Source: Pseudomonas sp. QS1027 (GTDB lineage Bacteria > Pseudomonadota > Gammaproteobacteria > Pseudomonadales > Pseudomonadaceae). Taken from it: a stretch of 64,000 nt of DNA. Location of the stretch: the NCBI RefSeq assembly GCF_002814235.1, contig NZ_PHSU01000014.1, forward strand, positions 62,001 to 126,000, given 5' to 3'. The notes beneath the pieces are model-generated. The model had not been told where the DNA came from, did no database searches, and worked only from the letters and a program-made list of their open reading frames with translations. Of this stretch, positions 53,872-63,586 are shown piece by piece. The position numbers and the translations under genes are program-made. Each line of letters starts with the position of its first letter. Positions within the stretch are counted from its first letter, which is position 1.

Positions 53872-54687
53872 ATGTTGAAAAAAACCGGATTGACCCTGGC
53901 GGTATGGGCGGGCCTGTTCTCTTCGTTCGGCGCCCTGGCGGCTGAGCCGCTGCGGGTCGCGGCGGACCCGGTCCCCCATGCGCAGATCCTCGCGTATGTG
54001 CAGAAAATCGACCCGCAGTTGAACCTCAAGATCATCGAGATTCCCAACGGCGTGAACTCCAATGAGTTGCTGGCCCATGGCGATGTCGATGCCAACTACT
54101 TCCAGCACCTGCCGTACCTCAAGTCCCAGGAACAGGCCCTCGGGCAGAAATTCGTGGTGGCGGCGACCGTGCATATCGAGCCGCTGGGGATCTACTCGCA
54201 CCGGCACAAAAGTTTCGACCAGGTGCCGCAAAAGGGCACCGTCGCGCTGCCCAACAATGTCACCAACCTCAGCCGCGCGCTGTACCTGCTGCAAGACAAT
54301 GGCCTGATCAAGCTCAAGCCCGGCTTCAACGATCCGGCCATTGACCAGGCAACGCCCAAGGACATTGCCGAGAACCCGAAACAGCTGAAGATCCTCGAGA
54401 TCGAGTCGCCGCAGTTGCCCCGGGCCCTGGATGATGTGGACCTGGCGGTGATCAACGGCAACTACGCGCTGGAGGCCGGACTGTCGCCGGCCAAGGATGC
54501 CCTGGGCCTGGAAAAGGCGGCGAACAATCCCTACGCGAATATCCTGGTGACTCTCCCGAAATTGCAGGATGACCCACGGATCAAACAGCTGGCCAAGGAC
54601 CTCAACTCGCCCCAGGTGGCGAAGTTCATCACCGATACCTACTCGGGCTCGGTGATTCCGGTGGTGGTGGCGGGCAGCCAGCCATGA
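53872..54687 (+). CDS. NLPA/MetQ-family substrate-binding protein
   Basis: Protein of 271 residues. The signal peptide [23 protein letters not shown] ends at a signal peptidase I-type site; no lipobox Cys is present, unlike most MetQ proteins. The mature part starts [19 protein letters not shown] and contains [21 protein letters not shown] and [16 protein letters not shown], typical of the family. Overlap with the following metN-like gene (ATGA) shows it works with it. The family includes D- and L-methionine, other amino acids and sulfur compounds, so methionine is not proven as the ligand. Confidence 0.9.
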   Translation: MLKKTGLTLAVWAGLFSSFGALAAEPLRVAADPVPHAQILAYVQKIDPQLNLKIIEIPNGVNSNELLAHGDVDANYFQHLPYLKSQEQALGQKFVVAATVHIEPLGIYSHRHKSFDQVPQKGTVALPNNVTNLSRALYLLQDNGLIKLKPGFNDPAIDQATPKDIAENPKQLKILEIESPQLPRALDDVDLAVINGNYALEAGLSPAKDALGLEKAANNPYANILVTLPKLQDDPRIKQLAKDLNSPQVAKFITDTYSGSVIPVVVAGSQP

Positions 54688-55502
54688 TCTGCGTCGAGCA
54701 GTTGAGCAAAAGCTACGGCGCGGGACAGGCGCCGGTCCTCGACCAGGTGTCGCTGAGTATTCCGGACGGGGCGATCTACGGGATTGTCGGGCGTAGCGGT
54801 GCCGGCAAGTCGACCTTGCTGCGTTGTCTCAATCTGCTCGAACGTCCCAGCAGTGGACGCGTGGTCATCGACGGCCAGGACCTGACGCTGTTGTCCGACC
54901 AGGCATTGCGCCAACAGCGCCAGCGTATCGGCATGATCTTCCAGGGTTTCAACCTGCTGCATTCGCGCAATGTCTTCGACAATATCGCCGTGCCGCTGGA
55001 GATCGCCGGCACCGACAAGGCCGTCCGCCAGGCGCGGGTGCGTGAGCTGCTGGACCTGGTCGGTCTGGGGAACAAGGCCGAGGCGTTTCCCTCGCAGCTC
55101 TCCGGTGGGCAGAAGCAGCGGGTGGGCATTGCCCGGGCCCTGGCGGCGCGGCCGGCCTATCTGCTCTCGGATGAAGCCACCAGCGCCCTCGATCCGGAAA
55201 CCACGGCATCGATTCTCGAGCTGCTGCGCGATATCAATCGCCAATTGGGGCTGACCATCGTGCTGATCACCCATGAGCTGGATGTGGTCAAGTCGATCTG
55301 CGATCACGCCGCCGTGCTGGATCAGGGGCGGTTGCTGGAGTCGGGGCCGTTGGAACGATTACCGGACGAGCGGGATTCGTCCCTCGGACGCTCCTTGCTG
55401 GCGAGTTACAACCTGCCGTTCAAGAGGGCCGTCACGCCGCTGAAACTGGCGAAGGTGGTGGGGTTTCTCAAGCAACACGGGGTCAGGGCTGAGCCGTCAT
55501 GA
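54684..55502 (+). CDS. MetN-like ABC transporter ATPase, short form
   Basis: ATP-binding subunit of 272 residues. Walker A is [13 protein letters not shown], the signature is [15 protein letters not shown], and Walker B is [16 protein letters not shown]; the H-loop is [11 protein letters not shown]. Typical MetN is about 340 residues with a C-terminal NIL/ACT-like domain that senses methionine. Here only about 30 residues follow the ATPase core, so that regulatory domain is missing. Both ends overlap neighbours by ATGA. Confidence 0.92.
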   Translation: MICVEQLSKSYGAGQAPVLDQVSLSIPDGAIYGIVGRSGAGKSTLLRCLNLLERPSSGRVVIDGQDLTLLSDQALRQQRQRIGMIFQGFNLLHSRNVFDNIAVPLEIAGTDKAVRQARVRELLDLVGLGNKAEAFPSQLSGGQKQRVGIARALAARPAYLLSDEATSALDPETTASILELLRDINRQLGLTIVLITHELDVVKSICDHAAVLDQGRLLESGPLERLPDERDSSLGRSLLASYNLPFKRAVTPLKLAKVVGFLKQHGVRAEPS

Positions 55503-56170
55503 ATCGGACCATCGACTGGAACGAGATTTTCCAATTGCTGCTCAATGCCACGGGCGAAACGCTTTATATGGTGTTGCTGGCGGGGTTGTTTACCTTGCTG
55601 ATCGGCTTGCCTCTCGGCGTTCTGCTGTTTGTCAGTCGCCGCCGTGGCCTGTACCCCATGCCCCGGTTGAACAGCGTCCTCAGCGCGCTGGTCAACCTCG
55701 GTCGCTCGCTGCCGTTCGTGGTGATGTTGATCGCCTTGATTCCGCTGACCCGGATCATTGTCGGCACCACCCTGGGCAGCACCGCCGCCGTGGTGCCGAT
55801 CACCATCGGCGCCTTTCCGTTCTTTGCCCGTATCGTCGAAAATGCCATGGATGACGTCGACAAGGGACGGATCGAAGCGATCCTGTCCATGGGCGGCGAC
55901 ATTCGCCATGTGATTTTCAAAGTCCTGTTGCCCGAGGCCCTGCCGGCCTTGCTGGCGGGGATCACCCTGACGCTGGTGATGCTGATCGGCTTTTCATCCA
56001 TGGCCGGGGTCATCGGCGGTGGCGGTTTGGGGGACCTGGCGATTCGTTACGGTTACCAGCGCTTCAACAATCAGGTGATGGTCGCCACGGTGATCGTGCT
56101 GGTGATCCTGGTGCAGGGCGTGCAAAGCCTGGGTGATCGGTTGGTACGTTCCCTGGCGCATCGGCGGTGA
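55499..56170 (+). CDS. MetI-like ABC transporter permease
   Basis: Membrane protein of 223 residues with about five predicted membrane segments, e.g. [39 protein letters not shown] and a late [18 protein letters not shown]. The coupling-helix EAA-like region is [31 protein letters not shown]. It is the permease for the preceding MetN-like ATPase. The ATG overlaps the metN-like stop, and the stop overlaps the next gene's GTG (GTGA). Confidence 0.92.
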   Translation: MNRTIDWNEIFQLLLNATGETLYMVLLAGLFTLLIGLPLGVLLFVSRRRGLYPMPRLNSVLSALVNLGRSLPFVVMLIALIPLTRIIVGTTLGSTAAVVPITIGAFPFFARIVENAMDDVDKGRIEAILSMGGDIRHVIFKVLLPEALPALLAGITLTLVMLIGFSSMAGVIGGGGLGDLAIRYGYQRFNNQVMVATVIVLVILVQGVQSLGDRLVRSLAHRR

Positions 56171-57771
56171 GCAGCTTGGTCAGCCCTGATTCCTTGAGCG
56201 CCGAACACCTGGCCGCTTATCCCTTGAGCCCTGGATCCTTGATCCGGGTGCGTAACCTGAGCAAGACCTTCGGCGCCAACCGCGCCCTCGACCAGGTCGA
56301 CCTGCAACTGTTTCCGGGTGAGGTGGTGGCCTTGCTGGGGGCCAACGGGGCCGGCAAATCGACCCTGGTGAAGATCCTTTCCGGCAGTCAGCGACAGGAT
56401 GCCGGCGAGGTCTGGGTCAACGGCCAGTCACAGCGTTTCAGCTCACCGCTGTCGGCACGCCGGGTCGGTATCGTTGCTGTCCATCAGCAGGTCAACGAAG
56501 GTATCGCGCCGGGTCTGAGCGTGGCGGAAAACCTCTTGCTCGATGAGTTGTGCCAGCCCGGGGCGGACTTCTGGCTCAATCGCCAACGCCTGCTGGCACG
56601 GGCGGCGAGTATTGCCGCCGGGCTGGCGTTGAGCTTGCCCCTGGAGCAACCCATCGAATGCCTCGGCCAGGCCGAGCGGCAACTGGTGGTGCTGGCCCGG
56701 GCCTTTGCCTTGCAGCCGCGCCTGCTGATCCTCGATGAACCGACGGCGGCCTTGTCGGATACCGAGGCCCAGCGGCTGTTCAGCCTGATCGATACCTTGC
56801 GCAGTCGCGGGGTGGCGATTCTGTATATCTCCCATCGCCTGTCCGATCTGCAGCGTGTCGCCGACCGCGCCATTGTCCTGCGCGACGGCAAGTTGGCCGG
56901 GGAGTTTGGCGCCGGGCAGTTGCCGGCTGCGGTTCACGCCATGCTCGGTGAGTCACTCGATAGCCGGTCGTTCGAGCCGCGCCCGCCGGGGCGGGTCGTG
57001 CTGAGCTGGCGTGGGGCCAAAGTCGTGGCCCATGCCCAGGTATTCGACCTGGACCTGCACGAGGCTGAAGTGGTGGTGCTGACCGGCCTGTTGGGCGCCG
57101 GCAAGAGCGAGATCGCCGAGGTGCTGTTCGGCTTGCGCCCGGCGCTGGCCGGCAAGCTGCAACTGGACGGTGTCGCCTGGCAGCCCGGATCACCGCGCCA
57201 GGCGATCCGCTGCGGGGTGTTCTACGCCGCCGAGGACCGTGCCAGTCATTCACTGATCCCTGACTTTTCCCTGCGCCGGACCCTGACCTTGCCGTTTCTC
57301 GAACGCTTTACCCGCGCCGGTTTTATCCGCAACCGGGCCGAGGCGACAGCGGTGCAGGCCCAGGTCGACGCGCTGGGGATCAAGACCGCCGGTATCGACC
57401 TGCCGATGAGCGCGTTGTCCGGCGGCAACCAGCAAAAGGTCGTGCTCGGACGCTGGCTGCTGGGGGACGGGCGGGTGCTGATACTGGACGAGCCGTTCCA
57501 GGGTGTCGATGTGCGCGCCCGCCGCGAGATCGGCCAGTTGCTGCGCCAGAGCGCCACGGGGCGCGCGACGTTGGTGATCTGCGCCGATCTCGACGAAGCC
57601 CTGGAGATCGCCGACCGCATCCTGGTGGTCCGCGAGGGCGGCGTGGTTGCCGAGTTTCCCCGCGCCGGACTGAGCCGCGCGGCGCTGGTGGCCGAGGTGG
57701 CCGGTAGCGCCACGGCGGCCCCCGCAACATCCCCCCGTAGCGATTCGCCAAGGAGTAGAGCGAGTGCCTGA
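56167..57771 (+). CDS. Sugar-type ABC transporter ATPase, two-domain (RbsA-like)
   Basis: Protein of 534 residues with two nucleotide-binding domains. The first Walker A is GANGAGKSTLVKILSG with LILDEPTAALSDTE; the second half has GLLGAGKSEIAEVLFG, SALSGGNQQKVVLGRWL and LILDEPFQGVDV. This is the RbsA/MglA layout of carbohydrate importers with a degenerate second P-loop neighbourhood. The start GTG 56167 overlaps the metI-like stop, joining two transporter types in one operon. The C-terminus overlaps the permease gene by 8 nt. Confidence 0.92.
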   Translation: MSSLVSPDSLSAEHLAAYPLSPGSLIRVRNLSKTFGANRALDQVDLQLFPGEVVALLGANGAGKSTLVKILSGSQRQDAGEVWVNGQSQRFSSPLSARRVGIVAVHQQVNEGIAPGLSVAENLLLDELCQPGADFWLNRQRLLARAASIAAGLALSLPLEQPIECLGQAERQLVVLARAFALQPRLLILDEPTAALSDTEAQRLFSLIDTLRSRGVAILYISHRLSDLQRVADRAIVLRDGKLAGEFGAGQLPAAVHAMLGESLDSRSFEPRPPGRVVLSWRGAKVVAHAQVFDLDLHEAEVVVLTGLLGAGKSEIAEVLFGLRPALAGKLQLDGVAWQPGSPRQAIRCGVFYAAEDRASHSLIPDFSLRRTLTLPFLERFTRAGFIRNRAEATAVQAQVDALGIKTAGIDLPMSALSGGNQQKVVLGRWLLGDGRVLILDEPFQGVDVRARREIGQLLRQSATGRATLVICADLDEALEIADRILVVREGGVVAEFPRAGLSRAALVAEVAGSATAAPATSPRSDSPRSRASA

Positions 57772-58789
57772 TTCGAGTGTTTCACTGTCCACCGGCTCCG
57801 CGCGTTCGCAGCGTTGGCTGCACGCCGCGATCCGTTATGGGCTGTTGCTGGTGCTGGCGTTGATCGTGGTGTTTTTTTCTGTGGCGGAGCCGGCATTCCT
57901 GCGGGTCGGCAACCTGTTCATCATCCTGCAATCGGTGTCGATCGTCGCGTTGCTGGCCCTTGGCGTGACCCTGACCATGGCGGTCGGTGGCTTGGACCTG
58001 TCCATCGGCGCGGTGGCCGCCATGAGCCTGATGATTGCCAGCTACGTGATGGTGGTGCTGGGTTGGGGCGCGGTGCCCGCGGTGTTGATCAGCCTGGCGG
58101 GCGGTGCATTGGTGGGGCTGCTCAACGGCTGGCTGATCGTCAGGATGCGTGTGCCGGATATTCTCGCGACCCTGGGCAGCATGTTCCTGGTGATCGGCGT
58201 GCAACTGATTCCCACCGGTGGGCGCTCGATTGCGGTGGGCATGACCCTGCCCAATGGCGAGGAAGCCGAAGGCACTTTCAGTGCGCTGTTTCTCGCCCTG
58301 GGACGCGCTCGCCTGTGGGACACGGTGCCGGTTCCGGTGCTGGTCACCACGGTCGTCGCGTTGGCGGTGTGGTTGTTTCTCGAGCGAACCCGCATCGGCC
58401 GGCTGTTCTACGCCATCGGCGGCAACGAGCAGGCCGCACGCCTGGCCGGCGCGCCGGTGCAGCGCTACAAGCTGCTGGCCTACGTATTGTCGGCGTTGCT
58501 GGCGTCCCTGGGGGGCCTGTTGCTGGCGGCGCGCCTCGGCCGTGGCGATGTCAGCTCCGGCAATGGCCTGGTCCTCGACGCCCTCGGCGCGGCGCTGATC
58601 GGTTTTGCCGTGCTCGGCGCGAAAAAGCCCAATGCCTTTGGCACCCTGGTCGGCGCCTTGCTGGTGGCCACGCTGCTCAATGGGCTGACCATGCTCAACG
58701 CACCTTATTACGCCCAGGATTTCGTCAAGGGATTGGTCCTGGTGCTGGCCCTGATGTTCACCTTCGGCCTCGCGCATCGGGCGCGCTGA
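57764..58789 (+). CDS. Sugar-type ABC transporter permease (RbsC-like)
   Basis: Hydrophobic protein of 341 residues, BPD_transp_2 family. Segments include YGLLLVLALIVVFFSVAEPA, LGVTLTMAVGGLDLSIGAVAA (the GGLDLSIG family signature) and GDVSSGNGLVLDALGAALIG near the C-terminus. It starts with GTG inside the end of the ATPase gene. It would form the channel with the RbsA-like ATPase and the following binding protein. Pentoses, hexoses, nucleosides and autoinducer-2 are transported by relatives. Confidence 0.92.
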   Translation: MPDSSVSLSTGSARSQRWLHAAIRYGLLLVLALIVVFFSVAEPAFLRVGNLFIILQSVSIVALLALGVTLTMAVGGLDLSIGAVAAMSLMIASYVMVVLGWGAVPAVLISLAGGALVGLLNGWLIVRMRVPDILATLGSMFLVIGVQLIPTGGRSIAVGMTLPNGEEAEGTFSALFLALGRARLWDTVPVPVLVTTVVALAVWLFLERTRIGRLFYAIGGNEQAARLAGAPVQRYKLLAYVLSALLASLGGLLLAARLGRGDVSSGNGLVLDALGAALIGFAVLGAKKPNAFGTLVGALLVATLLNGLTMLNAPYYAQDFVKGLVLVLALMFTFGLAHRAR

Positions 58790-58818
58790 GCCGCTTCTAT
58801 CGTTCCCAAGGATTTAGC

Positions 58819-59874
58819 ATGCAAGGATCAATCAAGGGTTTTGTTCGCCACTGCCTGGCAGGCGCGTTGTTGTCCGGGGTGGTCCTGGCCGCCAACGCCA
58901 AGCCGCTGCCGGGGGCACCCGCGCCGTTCGACAAGGGCAAGGTGCAGATCGCGCTGGTGGGCTATCTGTTCTCCGGTGACTTCACCGAAGCCTACCTGCG
59001 CGGCGTGGAGAAACAGACCGAGGCCCTGGGCGCGACCCTGCGGGTGTTCGATGCCCGGCAACAGGCCGCCAGCCAGCGGGAGATGATCGAGCAGGCCGTC
59101 GACCTCGGCGTCGATGGCATCATCATCGAGCTGGGGCTGGCGGAAACCCTCAAGGACGCGGTGGACAAGGCCGTCGCCAAGGGCATCAAGGTGGTGGCGT
59201 TCGACGTCGACCTGAACAGCCCGAAGGTGACCCAGGTCGAGCAGGATCACCATGCCCTGGCGCGGCTGGCGCTGGATCAGGCGCTGAAGGATAACGGCAC
59301 GCGTTTCGATGCCGGGTATGTCTATATCAGCGGCTTTACCCCGATGGAGCGCCGTGACGAAATCTGGAGCCAGGTCAAGGCGGCGAATCCGGGCATCGTC
59401 GAGAAGGCTCGCTTCGGTACCCTCAATCCACCGATTGCCAATTCGGTGGCCGACCAGGCCAGCGCCGTGTTGCGCGCCAACCCGGGGATCAGCGTGATCT
59501 TCGCGCCGTTTGACGAGTTCGCCAAAGGCGCGAAAATCGCCGTCGACGAAGCCGGGCTCGGTTCGAAAGTGAAGATCTACAGCGCCGATATTTCCACCGC
59601 GGATATCCAGATCATGAAAGAACCGGGTAGCGCCTGGGCCGCTACCGCGGCAGTCAATCCGCAAGTGGCGGGGGCCATCAGCGTCCGTGCCCTGGCGATG
59701 CTGATTGCCGGTGAAAACCCCGGGCACCAGGTACTGGTGCCACCGACCCTGATCACCCGCCAGCAACTGGTGGACCTGGACGTGAAGAACGTCCGCGATC
59801 TGGCGCAGAAGGTTCCGGCCTTTGGCGATGCGGCCAATGTGGCGCGTTCGGCGTGGATTCCCGTGACCGATTGA
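58819..59874 (+). CDS. Periplasmic sugar-binding protein (RbsB/type I)
   Basis: Protein of 351 residues with an N-terminal signal peptide ending near ANAKPLPG. The mature start VQIALVGYLFSGDFTEAYLRGVEKQTEALGA matches periplasmic binding protein type 1, as do EQAVDLGVDGIIIELG and KGIKVVAFDVDLNSPKV. The ligand is unknown. AAGGA lies 7-8 nt before the ATG, in a 29-bp gap after the permease gene. A GC-rich hairpin follows about 40 bp downstream and may end the operon. Confidence 0.9.
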   Translation: MQGSIKGFVRHCLAGALLSGVVLAANAKPLPGAPAPFDKGKVQIALVGYLFSGDFTEAYLRGVEKQTEALGATLRVFDARQQAASQREMIEQAVDLGVDGIIIELGLAETLKDAVDKAVAKGIKVVAFDVDLNSPKVTQVEQDHHALARLALDQALKDNGTRFDAGYVYISGFTPMERRDEIWSQVKAANPGIVEKARFGTLNPPIANSVADQASAVLRANPGISVIFAPFDEFAKGAKIAVDEAGLGSKVKIYSADISTADIQIMKEPGSAWAATAAVNPQVAGAISVRALAMLIAGENPGHQVLVPPTLITRQQLVDLDVKNVRDLAQKVPAFGDAANVARSAWIPVTD

Positions 59875-60286
59875 TCGCTGTCGGTAGTACCTCTGAAGTT
59901 GCTGTTGGCCTGGCAGGCGCGAGTCGGTTCGCGCCTGCGATAAACTTGTAGTTGTTGGTCACTCATTTGTATCAACAGGTATAACCTCAGATACATTGGT
60001 TCTTTTTAAAAGACTTTTGAATTAACTAGTATTACCGGGTTGTTGTTTTATCCGTGGCAAGGACGCCAGAAACAACACCCTCGTCGCCTGGACGGTGACT
60101 CAAAGTTCAACTCGTTAGTTTGTCGGCTCGGCAGCGGTATTGTCGTGTCCGTGTGCGGCTGTTCGACGAATGAGCAACTCATAATAAACCGTACTGAAAC
60201 AACCATTGGAGCAGGCCTGTCTTGCACCGGGCAGTGATAGCTATTGCCCGTCGTACAGTGCCGCACGTTATCTGGGAGCCGTACCG
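59875..60286. other. Intergenic region before the TonB-dependent receptor gene
   Basis: This 412-bp gap contains the hairpin at 59913-59938, then an AT-rich part (about 59990-60035) that could hold a promoter for the receptor. I see no clear Fur-box-like (GATAATGATAATC) repeat and no lux box. An in-frame TTG at 60206 would extend the receptor by 27 residues, but the extension has no signal character. No other gene is supported. Confidence 0.5.
59913..59938 (+). terminator. Perfect 10-bp GC hairpin after the binding-protein gene
   Basis: The stem GCAGGCGCGA / TCGCGCCTGC has ten matched pairs and a 6-nt loop (GTCGGT). It lies 39 bp after the stop of the binding-protein gene. No long T-run follows (GATAAACTTG), so it may be a weak intrinsic terminator or a processing/stability element. 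Confidence 0.5.
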
Positions 60287-62686
60287 ATGTCTCGTCGTTC
60301 TTGTTCATTGCTGAGCGCAGCGATTGTCGCCGCCCTGGCCCAAACTCCGGTATTCGGACAAACTTCATCCGACGAAGAAAGTACCGATAACACCACGAAT
60401 AAACTGGATACCGTACTGGTGACCGGCACGCGGGGAAAAAACCGTACCGTGCTCGATTCTCCGGTGCCGGTGGATGTACTGACCGCGGCTGACCTGAAGT
60501 CCACCGGCGCCGTTGGCGGCGAACTGGGGCAGGCCTTGCAGACGTTGTTGCCGTCGTTCAACTTTCCGCGCCAGTCCAACTCCGGTGGCGCCGACCATGT
60601 CCGGGCCGCGCAACTGCGGGGCATGAGTCCCGACCAGGTGCTGGTCCTGATCAACGGCAAGCGCCAGCACACTTCGGCGCTGGTCAACGACTCTTCGAAA
60701 ATCGGCCGGGGTACCGCGCCGGTGGATTTCAACTCGATTCCCATCAGCGCCATCAAGCGCATCGAAGTGCTGCGTGACGGGGCAGGAGCCCAGTACGGTT
60801 CCGATGCCATTGCCGGGGTGATCAATATCATCCTCGACGACGCCCCGGAAGGTGGCGAAGTCTCCACCAGCTACGGCGCCTATCACACCCATCAGGACCC
60901 CATCGACCGTACCACCACCGATGGTCGCAACTCCTTTACCAGCGCCAAGATCGGTACGCGCCTGGGGGAGGACGGCGGATTCATTCGCGGCGGTACCGAA
61001 TACAAGGATCGCGACCCGACCAACCGCGCCGGCTTCGACGGTTTCGCCGACACGCCGGGCCAGCGCAACTACGTGATGGGCGATGGCGTGGCCCGGGACA
61101 CCAACGCCTGGTTCAACAGTGAGCTGCCGCTGGGCTCGGGCAAGGCCTACGCTTTCGGCACCTACAATCAGCGTCATACCACGGGCGCGGCGTTCTATCG
61201 TTATCCTTCCGAGCAGCCGGCGTTCTATCCCGACGGTTACCTGCCGCAGACCCTGGGCAAGAACCTCGACCTCTCCGCCACGGCGGGCTACAAGGGGCTG
61301 ATCGGCGAGCTGTGGGACTTCGATGCCAGCCTGACCCACGGCCGCAACCGCTTCGAGTCTTCGGTGCGCGATACCCTCAACGCCTCCCTGGGCGCCGATT
61401 CGCCGACTTCGTTCGACACCGGTAACTATGAGCTGCGCCAGAGCGTGGCAAACCTCGACTTCACCCGTGAATTGAAGCTGGGCCAGCGCTCGTTCGTCCT
61501 GGCGCTGGGCAGCGAGTACCGGTATGAAAACTACCTGACCGAACCCGGTGACAGCGCTTCCTATGTGGGCACCGGTGCCGATGGCGGCAGCGGCCTGCGG
61601 CCCTCAGAGACGGTGAACATCGATCGCAATGTGTTCGGCACCTACGCCGACCTGTCCGGCGACCTGACCGATAAACTGTTTGTCGATGCAGCGACGCGCT
61701 GGGAGCGTTACGACGACGCCGGCAGCAAGCTCACCGGCAAACTCAGTGGCCGTTATGCCTTTACCGATGCCCTGGCGTTGCGTGGCGCGATCTCCAACAA
61801 CTTCCGCGCGCCATCCCTGGCCCAGGTGGGCTTCCAGCACACCACCACGAACTTCGGCGATGGCGGGCAACTGACGGATATTCGTGTGTTATCGGTCAAC
61901 GACCCGGTGGCCCGCGCCCTCGGCGCCCAGGATCTCAAGCCCGAGACCTCGAAGAACTTCAGCATCGGCCTTACCGCGCAGCTCAATGATCGTTTTGATA
62001 TGTCGTTCGACGTGTTCCGGATCGATGTGAAGAACCGCATCACCTTGTCCCAGCGCATCGGTGGCGATGCCCTGGAGCAATACATCCAGAACACGGTCGG
62101 GGTGGCCGGGGTGCATGATGTCAACTTCTTCACCAATGCCGCCGACACCCGCACCGATGGCGCCGAACTGGTGCTCAACTACCGCCAGCCCTGGGCCGGT
62201 GGGCAGTTGGGGCTGACCACGGCGTATACCTACAACCACACCAAGGTCCTGTCGACCAAGGGCACGCCGTCGCAACTGACCGCCCTGGGCATTGGCAGTG
62301 ACGCGCTGGTGGGGATAGAGGAGCGCAACACCCTGACCGATGCGGCGCCCAAGGACCGCTTTGTGTTCACCGCCAACTGGACTGATGACACCTGGGGATT
62401 GCTGGGGCGTCTGACGCGCCAGGGTGAGACCACCCGGGTCTTCGACTTTGGCGATGGTGATCATCCGACGCAGACCTACGGCGCGGTGTGGCAGCTGGAT
62501 GCCGAGGCGCAGTACAAGGTGACCAGGAACCTGACGGTGGCCCTGGGTGGCAATAACCTCACCGACAACTATCCGGCACGCTCCAACTCGCAGATCAACT
62601 ATGGCGGTAATTTGCCGTACGACGTGTTGTCCGCGATCGGCACCAACGGTGCGTATTACTACGGGCGGGCGACTTACGCGTTTTAA
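60287..62686 (+). CDS. TonB-dependent outer-membrane receptor
   Basis: Protein of 799 residues. A signal peptide (MSRRSCSLLSAAIVAALAQT, ending near VFG) is followed by a TonB-box-like DTVLVTGT. The plug domain includes DSPVPVDVLTAADLKSTGAVGGE, MSPDQVLVLINGKRQH and IKRIEVLRDGAGAQYGSDAIAGVINII. The barrel ends in YYGRATYAF with the terminal Phe needed for outer-membrane insertion. There is no N-terminal signalling extension, so it is not a transducer. I chose ATG 60287 for its GGGAG about 8 nt upstream and the clean signal peptide. Substrate unknown; the neighbouring ABC importers suggest it is not a siderophore receptor. Confidence 0.93.
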   Translation: MSRRSCSLLSAAIVAALAQTPVFGQTSSDEESTDNTTNKLDTVLVTGTRGKNRTVLDSPVPVDVLTAADLKSTGAVGGELGQALQTLLPSFNFPRQSNSGGADHVRAAQLRGMSPDQVLVLINGKRQHTSALVNDSSKIGRGTAPVDFNSIPISAIKRIEVLRDGAGAQYGSDAIAGVINIILDDAPEGGEVSTSYGAYHTHQDPIDRTTTDGRNSFTSAKIGTRLGEDGGFIRGGTEYKDRDPTNRAGFDGFADTPGQRNYVMGDGVARDTNAWFNSELPLGSGKAYAFGTYNQRHTTGAAFYRYPSEQPAFYPDGYLPQTLGKNLDLSATAGYKGLIGELWDFDASLTHGRNRFESSVRDTLNASLGADSPTSFDTGNYELRQSVANLDFTRELKLGQRSFVLALGSEYRYENYLTEPGDSASYVGTGADGGSGLRPSETVNIDRNVFGTYADLSGDLTDKLFVDAATRWERYDDAGSKLTGKLSGRYAFTDALALRGAISNNFRAPSLAQVGFQHTTTNFGDGGQLTDIRVLSVNDPVARALGAQDLKPETSKNFSIGLTAQLNDRFDMSFDVFRIDVKNRITLSQRIGGDALEQYIQNTVGVAGVHDVNFFTNAADTRTDGAELVLNYRQPWAGGQLGLTTAYTYNHTKVLSTKGTPSQLTALGIGSDALVGIEERNTLTDAAPKDRFVFTANWTDDTWGLLGRLTRQGETTRVFDFGDGDHPTQTYGAVWQLDAEAQYKVTRNLTVALGGNNLTDNYPARSNSQINYGGNLPYDVLSAIGTNGAYYYGRATYAF

Positions 62687-62689
62687 GGT

Positions 62690-62720
62690 CTGTGGCGAGG
62701 GGGCAAGCCCCTCGCCACAG
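62690..62720. repeat. REP-like hairpin between convergent genes
   Basis: A perfect 13-bp stem (CTGTGGCGAGGGG / CCCCTCGCCACAG) with loop GCAAG. It resembles the abundant REP/R-type palindrome of P. fluorescens genomes (GTGGCGAGGG core). It lies 3 bp after the receptor stop and 3 bp before the stop of the convergent lipoprotein gene, so it may also stop both transcripts. Confidence 0.8.
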
Positions 62721-62723
62721 GGC

Positions 62724-63185
62724 CTAGAACGACACCTGTGCCGGCTGCGATAAACGCAACACCGACAAATCCCCCGTGATCCGCTTCCACGCCAGGCGAA
62801 TGGCCTCGATGTCATTACCGTGCTGCGGGGTGTCTTCATGCAGGATCACGATCACCTTGGTCCCCAGCCGTTCGGGCTCCTTGGCCCCGTGGTCGCGCCA
62901 TTGACCGTAGGCATCCAGTACGCTGAAACCATCGGGAAAGCGCGGCGTGACTTCCTGATCGAGAAACGCCCGCCAGCGTGCCGGGCTGATCACACCTTCC
63001 TGACCTTCCAGAGGCCCCACCGAGAAATACAGCTCGGTGCGCACCCATTGCGCCTGGGCCGGCCGGCTTGCGTCGCCCTGGAGGGTTGAGCTGCTGGGGT
63101 CCTTGGTGTGCACCGAAGCGACAGGCGCGCTGACGCAACCGGCAACTGCCAGGCACAGCGCCGCCAGCAAAAAACGTGAATGCAT
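62724..63185 (-). CDS. DUF3574-type lipoprotein
   Basis: Protein of 153 residues. The lipoprotein signal is MHSRFLLAALCLAVAGCVSA with the lipobox AGC. The body contains WVRTELYFSVGP, RWRAFLDQEVTPRFPDGFSV and LDAYGQWRDHG, which I recognise as the DUF3574 pattern; function unknown. A minus-strand AAGGA lies 8 nt before ATG. It is monocistronic here, convergent with the receptor gene, and followed by a REP-like hairpin. Confidence 0.85.
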   Translation of the reverse strand: MHSRFLLAALCLAVAGCVSAPVASVHTKDPSSSTLQGDASRPAQAQWVRTELYFSVGPLEGQEGVISPARWRAFLDQEVTPRFPDGFSVLDAYGQWRDHGAKEPERLGTKVIVILHEDTPQHGNDIEAIRLAWKRITGDLSVLRLSQPAQVSF

Positions 63186-63586
63186 GAAATGTCCTTATTG
63201 TGTGTAGGAAAGTGGCTTGCCTATCACTATAAGGGGGCAGGTTTATATCTATAAAAGACCAAAAGAACATTGTTGGTTGTGGCTTTGGAATAAGACCGGG
63301 CGGGCGAGTAAAAAGCGATGTCTGTTTAGAATGATTATTTCCTTGAGTTATTTGATTAGTGGTTTTCCACATATCCATAACAGCCAAATCGATGTTATGA
63401 ATTTGTATTTATCTGTTTTTGTACTTGAATGGATGCCATAGCAGACGCCGGCCTGCAAATGGCGTCCTAAAGCCTGTCCTGGCATCCGCTTCGGCTGCTG
63501 GATCAGCGTCTTGCCGTGCATTGGGTTTTCTTTAGAATCCGCCCCATCAGCTTTACCCACTATCGAATCATTCAGGGAGTTTCACC
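63186..63586. other. AT-rich intergenic region
   Basis: This 401-bp stretch between divergent genes is far more AT-rich than its surroundings, especially about 63235-63440. It holds promoters for the lipoprotein gene (minus) and the Met-rich gene (plus) that I cannot pinpoint. The ribosome binding site CAGGGAG for the latter is at 63573-63579. No RNA gene or further coding region is supported. Confidence 0.5.

Noticed and set aside
60206..60286. TTG-initiated extension of the TonB-dependent receptor
   Set aside because: It would place 27 non-hydrophobic residues before a good signal peptide; ATG 60287 has its own ribosome binding site.
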